NCBI GenBank assembly: GCA_937868035.1
Contig: CALMLK010000217.1
Span: forward strand, 1 to 9,951
DNA from: an uncultured Alphaproteobacteria bacterium
GTDB taxonomy: Bacteria; Pseudomonadota; Alphaproteobacteria; Rhizobiales; Aestuariivirgaceae
Direction: 5' to 3'
DNA length: 9,951 nt
Shown: positions 5,615 to 9,951 of the stretch, piece by piece
Numbering within the stretch: position 1 is the first letter of the stretch
Layout of the letters: every line of letters begins with the position of its first letter
Position numbers and translations under genes: made by a program
The notes under the pieces: generated by a model
Seen by the model: the letters and a program-made list of their open reading frames with translations, nothing else
Database searches by the model: none
What the model was told of the DNA's origin: nothing

Positions 5615-7030
5615 ATGGCAAACGGCATATTGAAACCCGGTTCGGTGGTGGGCGGCTACCGCGTGAAGGAATTGCTGCACACCGGCGGCATGGCCCAGCT
5701 GTGGACGGTGACACCCGAGCACAACGACACCGAATACCTGATGAAGGTGCCGGTGTTGCACGAAGGCGAGGACCCGGCGACGATCGTGGGCTTCGAGATG
5801 GAGCAGATGATCATGCCGCGCCTCAAGGGCCCGCATGTGCCGCGCTTCATCGCCAACGGCGACTTTGCGGTGCAGCCCTATATCGTCATGGAGAAGGTGG
5901 ACGGCGAGTCGCTGCTGCCGCGCCTCGAAAAACTGCCGATGCCCATCGCCGATGTGGTGGAGATCGGCCGCCACGTTGCCATCGCACTCGATGCACTGCA
6001 CCGCCAGCGGGTTGTCCATCTCGACATCAAGCCCTCCAACATCATGATGCGCCACACGGGCGAGGCCGTGCTCGTGGACTTCGGCCTGTCGCGCCATCTC
6101 GACCTGCCGGACCTGGTGGGCGAGGAATTCCGGCTGCCCTACGGCACGGCGCCCTACATGGCGCCCGAGCAGATCATGGGGCAGCGCCATGATTTCCGCA
6201 GCGACTTCTTCGCGCTCGGGGCCATGCTCTATTTCTTCGCCACGGGAGAGCGGCCCTTCGGCGATCCGCCGCGGCTCAAGGGCCTGAAGAAGCGCCTGTG
6301 GTGGGACCCACCGCCGCCACGCGCACTGAATGCCGAGGTTCCGCTGTGGCTGCAGGAGGTGATCCTGCGCTGCCTGGAGGTCAACGCCTCCAAGCGCTAT
6401 CCCAATGCACAGCAGTTGCTGTTCGACCTCACGCACCCTTCCGAGGTACGGCTCACCAAGCGGGCGCACAAGGAAGCCGCCGATGGTTTCTTCGTGCGGC
6501 TCCGGCGCAAAGCGGAACCTTTCGAATCGCTGATCGACCATCCGGCCGATACGAGTGCGGGGCTCGGGCAGGCGCCCATCGTCGCCGTTGCCATCGACCT
6601 TGCCACCATGTCGCCGGAACTGTCTGAATCCGTCCGGCAGACGGTCATGCGCATCGTGGAGCGGTCGAAGGAAATCCGCGTCGCCTGTCTCAACGTGCTC
6701 AAGCTGAAGCGCATCGCGCTCGATTCAACGCTGGACGAGGATGGCAACAACAAGCACGTATCGCGCATCGTGCAACTCAAGGACTGGGCGCGTCCGCTGG
6801 AGGTGCCGCAGGCGCAGGTGAGTTTCCACGTGCTGGAAGCAACCGATCCGGCGGAAGCCATTCTGGAGTATGCCCGGGAGAACACCGTCGATCACATCGT
6901 GATGGGCGCGCGCGACAATTCCACCATGCGGAAGCTGTTGGGCAGTGTTTCGGCGCGCGTGGCGTCGGAGGCTCCGTGCACGGTCACGGTGGTGCGCGAC
7001 CGCAAGGATCAGGACTCGTTCGGTTCCTGA
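5615..7030 (+). CDS. Ser/Thr protein kinase fused to a universal stress protein domain
   Basis: A 471-residue soluble protein with two domains. Residues about 13-275 are a Hanks-type Ser/Thr kinase: glycine loop (H-T-G-G-M-A, 22-27), ATP-anchoring K44, helix C glutamate (likely E61 or E63), catalytic loop H135-L-D137-I-K139-P-S-N142, D155-F-G157, and A183-P-E185 after G-T-A-P-Y-M. The HRD arginine is Leu, making it a non-RD kinase, which usually need no activation-loop phosphorylation. A basic linker (about 276-318) leads to a Usp-like domain (about 320-463). Its end reads D-H-I-V-M-G-A-R-D-N-S-T and then L-L-G-S-V-S, resembling the UspA nucleotide site, though the usual second glycine is replaced. 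No membrane helix or PASTA repeat is present, so the kinase is cytoplasmic. A GAGGGG ribosome site overlaps the stop of the upstream phosphoesterase. The 3' end overlaps yacG on the other strand by 22 bp. Confidence 0.93.
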   Translation: MANGILKPGSVVGGYRVKELLHTGGMAQLWTVTPEHNDTEYLMKVPVLHEGEDPATIVGFEMEQMIMPRLKGPHVPRFIANGDFAVQPYIVMEKVDGESLLPRLEKLPMPIADVVEIGRHVAIALDALHRQRVVHLDIKPSNIMMRHTGEAVLVDFGLSRHLDLPDLVGEEFRLPYGTAPYMAPEQIMGQRHDFRSDFFALGAMLYFFATGERPFGDPPRLKGLKKRLWWDPPPPRALNAEVPLWLQEVILRCLEVNASKRYPNAQQLLFDLTHPSEVRLTKRAHKEAADGFFVRLRRKAEPFESLIDHPADTSAGLGQAPIVAVAIDLATMSPELSESVRQTVMRIVERSKEIRVACLNVLKLKRIALDSTLDEDGNNKHVSRIVQLKDWARPLEVPQAQVSFHVLEATDPAEAILEYARENTVDHIVMGARDNSTMRKLLGSVSARVASEAPCTVTVVRDRKDQDSFGS

Positions 7031-7200
7031 TCGTCGGGCGTATCCGTTTCAACAGCGGGAATGGCGTAATTGCCGCCAAGCCAGCGGCCGAGATCAATCT
7101 GGGCGCAGCGGCTGGAGCAGAAGGGGTGGTATTTCTGCGCCGAAGGCTTCTTGCAGATGGGGCAGGGCCGCCGGGGCCGGAGATGGACCGGCTCGGCCAT
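7009..7200 (-). CDS. yacG: Zinc-binding protein YacG (DNA gyrase inhibitor family)
   Basis: A 63-residue cytoplasmic zinc-ribbon protein. It has the C13-P-I-C16 ... F-C28-S-S-R-C32 four-cysteine site, followed by A-Q-I-D-L-G-R-W, the YacG hallmark, and an acidic tail. In E. coli the family binds GyrB and inhibits DNA gyrase; whether that holds here is inferred from family. The start is set at the ATG whose A is shared with the stop of maf (TGATG at 7202-7198), implying reinitiation from maf; the frame is open to about 7380, but that part is a shadow of maf. Length is normal. Its last 22 bp overlap the end of the convergent kinase gene. Confidence 0.93.
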   Translation of the reverse strand: MAEPVHLRPRRPCPICKKPSAQKYHPFCSSRCAQIDLGRWLGGNYAIPAVETDTPDDQEPNES

Positions 7201-7844
7201 CACACCAGCGATGACGGCTTGTGCATCAGCGTGTGGAAGACGGGGTAGCCCGCGCCTTCGAGAAGATGCACGGTCTCGTAAAGTGGCAGGCCGATGACGC
7301 CGGAATGCGAGCCCGAGAGCATGCGCACGAAGGCTTCGGCCCGGCCCTGGATGGCATAACCACCCGCCTTGCCGCGCCATTCGCCGCTGGCGACATAGGC
7401 GTGGATGTCTTCGCGCGAGAGGCGCTTGAAGCGGACCTTGGTTTCCGAGCAGCGGTAGGTGAGGCGGCCCTTGGGATCGATCAGGCAGACGGCGGAATAG
7501 ACCCAGTGCGAGCGGCCGGAGAGAAGGGCCAGTGCGGCCTTCACATCCTGCTCGGTCTCGGCCTTGGGCACGGAGCGGCGGCCCAATCCGACCACCGTAT
7601 CAGCCGCCAGGATGAAGACGTTGGGGCCGAGATCCTTCACCAGCGGCAGATCCACCACGGCCTTGGCCTTGTCCTGCGCGAGGCGGATGGCAAGGCGGCG
7701 CGGCGTTTCAAACCGTTCGGGCGTCTCGTCGATGTCCGACGGGCAGAGGAGGTCCGGTGCCAGGCCGGCACGCTCCAACAGCGCCACACGGCGCGGCGAG
7801 GCGCTGGCCAATACCAGGCGGCTCTTGGGCTTTTCCTCGGCCAT
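7200..7844 (-). CDS. maf: Maf-family nucleoside triphosphate pyrophosphatase
   Basis: A 214-residue cytoplasmic enzyme of the Maf/HAM1-like group, which hydrolyses non-canonical or selected nucleoside triphosphates to the monophosphate and pyrophosphate (housecleaning; septum-related effects when overproduced in Bacillus). Visible motifs are the N-terminal L-A-S-A-S-P-R-R (residues 12-19), D-E-T-P, A-A-D-T-V-V, G-E-W-R-G-K-A-G-G-Y-A-I-Q-G, and near the C-terminus S-G-S-H-S-G-V-I-G-L-P. Length is typical. Which subtype (dTTP/UTP or m7GTP) I cannot decide. It starts 15 nt after infA with an AAGGGAA ribosome site and shares one base with yacG, so it is the middle gene of an infA-maf-yacG operon. 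Confidence 0.94.
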   Translation of the reverse strand: MAEEKPKSRLVLASASPRRVALLERAGLAPDLLCPSDIDETPERFETPRRLAIRLAQDKAKAVVDLPLVKDLGPNVFILAADTVVGLGRRSVPKAETEQDVKAALALLSGRSHWVYSAVCLIDPKGRLTYRCSETKVRFKRLSREDIHAYVASGEWRGKAGGYAIQGRAEAFVRMLSGSHSGVIGLPLYETVHLLEGAGYPVFHTLMHKPSSLV

Positions 7845-7859
7845 TGCGCCCGGTTCCCT

Positions 7860-8081
7860 TTACTTGAAGCGGTAGTTGATGCGGCCCTTGGTCAGGTCAT
7901 AGGGCGTCATCTCGACCATGACCCGGTCTCCTGCCAGCACGCGGATGCGGTTCTTGCGCATCTTGCCGGAGGTGTGGGCGATGATTTCGTGGGAATTGTG
8001 GTCCAGTTTCACGCGGAACGTCGCGTTGGGCAGCAGTTCCGAAACAGTGCCCTCAAATTCGAGCAGTTCTTCCTTTGCCAT
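7860..8081 (-). CDS. infA: Translation initiation factor IF-1
   Basis: A 73-residue protein with the S1-like OB fold of IF-1, which binds the ribosomal A site during initiation with IF-2 and IF-3. It starts M-A-K-E-E and contains the family hallmarks F-R-V-K-L-D-(H)-[32 protein letters not shown] and Y-R-F-K at the end. A strong AAGGAG ribosome site lies about 5 nt before the ATG. It is the first gene of the minus-strand operon with maf and yacG and is divergent from the SxtJ-family gene, with a 146-bp shared intergenic region. An essential, ordinary housekeeping gene. Confidence 0.98.
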   Translation of the reverse strand: MAKEELLEFEGTVSELLPNATFRVKLDHNSHEIIAHTSGKMRKNRIRVLAGDRVMVEMTPYDLTKGRINYRFK

Positions 8082-8227
8082 TCAATCTCCTTGGGTTGGC
8101 AGCCTCTTCCGGCGCAGGCGCGGTTGCAGGCGGGGCAGCAATGGACCTTTCGCCAGCAATTTTCAAGTGCGGGCGAGGCGGTTCGCTGCGGTTGCAGGAG
8201 GGGTCCGGAGGCGCTAACAGGCAGCCC

Positions 8228-8668
8228 ATGAAATCCTCCCCCGCCACGCATGAGCGCCTGGGCCCTGCCGCCAAGGACGATGTGAAGCTGCCGACCGAGC
8301 GCAGCTTCGCCCACGTCTTCGCCGGGGTCTTCGCGCTGGTCGCACTCCTGCCGCTGGCGCATGGAGGGGCGTGGCGTCCCTGGGCGCTGGGGGTATCCGC
8401 AGTATTCATGGCGCTTGGCTATGGCGCGCCCATGATTCTGCGGCCACTGAACAAGCTCTGGTTCAAGTTCGGGCTGCTGCTGCATGCCATCATCAATCCC
8501 ATTGTGCTCGGCGCCATGTTCTTCGTCGCGGTCACGCCCATGGCGCTGGTCATGCGGCTGGCAGGAAAGAAACTGCTGAACATGGACTACGAACCGGCTG
8601 CCAAGAGCTATTGGATCGAACGCAAGCCGCCGGGGCCTCCGCCCGAATCGGTGCGGCGGCAATTCTGA
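8228..8668 (+). CDS. SxtJ-family membrane protein
   Basis: A 146-residue small integral membrane protein of the family named after SxtJ of the saxitoxin cluster; its biochemical role is unknown. A hydrophilic N-terminus (1-27) is followed by a hydrophobic helix (about 28-46), a second one (about 52-71), and a long hydrophobic stretch (about 80-112) reading L-N-K-L-W-F-K-F-G-L-L-L and V-T-P-M-A-L-V-M-R-L, which I recognise as the conserved family core. A proline-rich basic tail contains S-Y-W-I-E-R-K-P-P. The frame is open back to 8075, but the extension overlaps infA and is low-complexity; ATG 8228 gives the expected size. No good ribosome site precedes it. It is the first gene of a tight trio with the DUF5989 peptide (9 bp later) and the carbamoyltransferase. 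Confidence 0.88.
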   Translation: MKSSPATHERLGPAAKDDVKLPTERSFAHVFAGVFALVALLPLAHGGAWRPWALGVSAVFMALGYGAPMILRPLNKLWFKFGLLLHAIINPIVLGAMFFVAVTPMALVMRLAGKKLLNMDYEPAAKSYWIERKPPGPPPESVRRQF

Positions 8669-8677
8669 GGAGTCTCC

Positions 8678-8827
8678 ATGTCTTTCCTGAAAGAACTCTG
8701 GGCCTTTGCCCGTGAACGCAAGAAGGTCTGGCTCCTGCCGCTTCTGGTCATGCTCGTGGTGTTCGGCGGTCTGCTGATCCTGGCCAAGGGCAGCGCCGTG
8801 GCACCCTTCATCTACACGATTTTCTGA
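8678..8827 (+). CDS. DUF5989/SxtK-like single-pass membrane peptide
   Basis: A 49-residue protein easily missed because of its size. It begins M-S-F-L-K-E-L-W-A-F and then A-R-E-R-K-K, followed by one hydrophobic helix (about 18-36) and the tail G-S-A-V-A-P-F-I-Y-T-I-F. This matches the DUF5989 (SxtK) family as I know it: a short basic cytoplasmic start, one transmembrane helix and a conserved ending. GAGGAG lies 5 nt before the ATG, overlapping the SxtJ stop region. Function is unknown. The consistent company of SxtJ and a carbamoyltransferase suggests a membrane partner or anchor for the enzyme, which is inference. Confidence 0.88.
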   Translation: MSFLKELWAFARERKKVWLLPLLVMLVVFGGLLILAKGSAVAPFIYTIF

Positions 8828-8839
8828 GGCACATCGGTC

Positions 8840-9951
8840 TTGCGAGTCCTTGGCGTATCGGCGTTCTATCACGACAGTGCAGCAGCTCTGGTGGTGGATG
8901 GGCGCATTGTGGCGGCAGCGCAGGAAGAGCGCTTCACCCGCAAGAAGCACGATCCCGGTTTCCCCACGCAGGCCATCGCATACTGTCTGCAGGCCGGGGG
9001 GCTGAAACTTGAGGACGTGGACTACGTCGCCTTCTACGACAAGCCGTTCCTGAAGTTCGAGCGTCTGCTGGAAACCTATCTCGCCTTTGCGCCCAGGGGC
9101 TTCACCTCCTTCCGCATGGCCATGCCGGTATGGCTGCGCGAGAAGCTGTTCCAGAAGAGCCTCCTGCAGAAGGAGTTCAAAAAGATCGCGCCGGCCTTCG
9201 ATGGCGAGAAGCTGATGTTCACCGAACATCATCTCAGCCATGCCGCAAGCGCCTTCTATCCTTCGCCGTTTGAGAACGCCGCAGTGCTGACGATGGACGG
9301 CGTGGGCGAATGGGCCACCACGTCGCTGGCCATGGGGCAGGGCGAGAAGCTGGACATCCACAAGGAGATCCATTTCCCCCACTCGCTGGGCCTCCTCTAT
9401 TCCGCCTTCACCTACTACACCGGCTTCAAGGTCAACTCGGGCGAATACAAGATCATGGGGTTGGCGCCCTATGGCACGCCGCGCTTCGCCCAGACGATCC
9501 TCGACAACCTGATCGACGTGAAGGACGACGGGTCCTACCGTCTGAACATGGACTACTTCGACTATGCGACCGGTCTGACCATGACCAACGCCAGGTTTGA
9601 CCAGTTGTTTGGAGGCCCGCCGCGCAAGGCGGAGCAACTTCTCACCCAGCGGGAGATGGATCTCACGGCATCGGTCCAGCATGTACTCGAAGAAGTCGTG
9701 CTGAAAATGACGCGCGCGATCGCCAAGGATACGGGTGCCCGCAACTTGTGCCTCGCCGGGGGCGTCGCCCTCAACTGCGTGGCCAATGGCAAGGTGTTGC
9801 GGGACGGTGCCTTCGACCGCATCTGGATTCAGCCCGCCTCAGGCGATGCGGGCGGTGCGCTGGGTGCGGCGCTCTCCGTCAGCCACGGAATCGGCGGCGT
9901 GACACGGAAGGTCGCAGCAACGGGCGACGGCATGGCCGGGGCCTATCTCGG
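8840..9951 (+). CDS. NodU/CmcH/SxtI-family carbamoyltransferase (3' end cut off by the window)
   Basis: The first 370 residues of an O-carbamoyltransferase that moves a carbamoyl group from carbamoyl phosphate, through an adenylate intermediate, to a hydroxyl on a sugar or metabolite. The start is TTG at 8840. It is the only start codon between the in-frame stop at 8825 and the conserved N-terminus (R-V-L-G-V-S-A-F-Y-H-D-S-A-A-A); a GAGG lies about 10 nt before it. Kae1-like N-domain motifs are clear: E-E-R-F near 30, H130-H-L-S-H134 (the HxxxH metal site), D153-G-V-G-E-W, S200-G-E-Y-K-I-M-G-L-A-P-Y-G212, G307-G-V-A-L-N-C313 and then S-G-D-A-G-G-A-L-G-A-A. The full family length is usually around 550-620 residues, so the YrdC-like-fold C-terminal domain lies beyond the window. 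It follows the DUF5989 peptide by 12 bp, as in saxitoxin-type trios. Confidence 0.94.
   Translation, partial: MRVLGVSAFYHDSAAALVVDGRIVAAAQEERFTRKKHDPGFPTQAIAYCLQAGGLKLEDVDYVAFYDKPFLKFERLLETYLAFAPRGFTSFRMAMPVWLREKLFQKSLLQKEFKKIAPAFDGEKLMFTEHHLSHAASAFYPSPFENAAVLTMDGVGEWATTSLAMGQGEKLDIHKEIHFPHSLGLLYSAFTYYTGFKVNSGEYKIMGLAPYGTPRFAQTILDNLIDVKDDGSYRLNMDYFDYATGLTMTNARFDQLFGGPPRKAEQLLTQREMDLTASVQHVLEEVVLKMTRAIAKDTGARNLCLAGGVALNCVANGKVLRDGAFDRIWIQPASGDAGGALGAALSVSHGIGGVTRKVAATGDGMAGAYL

Noticed and set aside
5525..6541. Minus-strand open frame (about 338 codons) opposite the kinase
   Set aside because: Shadow of the kinase coding sequence; His-rich, no domain.
8138..8166. Candidate infA promoter TTGAAA-N17-CATTGC on the minus strand
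   Set aside because: The -10 box matches too poorly to support a call.
7221..8231. Plus-strand open frame (about 336 codons) opposite maf and infA
   Set aside because: Both minus-strand proteins are unmistakable; the plus translation matches no family.
8009..9682. Minus-strand open frame (about 557 codons) spanning infA and the carbamoyltransferase trio
   Set aside because: It overlaps infA in another frame and runs antisense to three genes with recognised family motifs.

Overview
The window is about 10 kb of GC-rich chromosome, almost certainly from an alphaproteobacterium and probably Hyphomicrobiales-like. The evidence is codon use, the infA-maf-yacG gene order and the protein families present; no 16S rRNA or other direct taxonomic marker is in the window. 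It is densely packed, with seven protein genes on the plus strand that are complete or nearly so, a three-gene operon on the minus strand, and one tRNA.

Layout. (1) 1-2167: the 3' part of a polyamine-type (PotB/PotC/PotA-like) ABC importer operon: the end of one inner-membrane permease, a complete second permease and the ATPase. Adjacent genes overlap by ATGA, and a rho-independent terminator follows. The substrate-binding protein is not in view. (2) 2300-2375, minus strand: tRNA-Phe(GAA) with an encoded CCA and a good sigma70-type promoter, followed by about 470 bp of apparently non-coding DNA. (3) 2849-4765: a metabolite:H+ symporter-type MFS transporter carrying an unusually long (about 200 residue) soluble, probably periplasmic insertion between TM9 and TM10, closed by a near-perfect terminator hairpin. 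(4) 4866-7030: a calcineurin-like metallophosphoesterase and, 5 nt later, a Ser/Thr protein kinase fused to a C-terminal universal stress protein (Usp) domain, a likely signalling pair. (5) 7009-8081, minus strand: infA, maf and yacG, a compact housekeeping operon whose last gene overlaps the kinase gene tail to tail by 22 bp. (6) 8228-9951: an SxtJ-family membrane protein, a 49-residue DUF5989/SxtK-like membrane peptide and a NodU/CmcH/SxtI-like carbamoyltransferase that starts at TTG and runs off the window edge.

How they fit together. The ABC importer and the MFS protein are independent uptake systems. The phosphoesterase-kinase/Usp pair looks like a cytoplasmic stress-signalling module. 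The SxtJ-SxtK-carbamoyltransferase triad matches the accessory trio named from the saxitoxin cluster; outside saxitoxin producers its job is uncertain, but carbamoylation of an envelope glycan or secondary metabolite at the membrane is a reasonable guess. The best candidates for something under-described are this triad, the kinase-Usp fusion with its phosphoesterase partner, and the large repeat-bearing loop of the MFS transporter.
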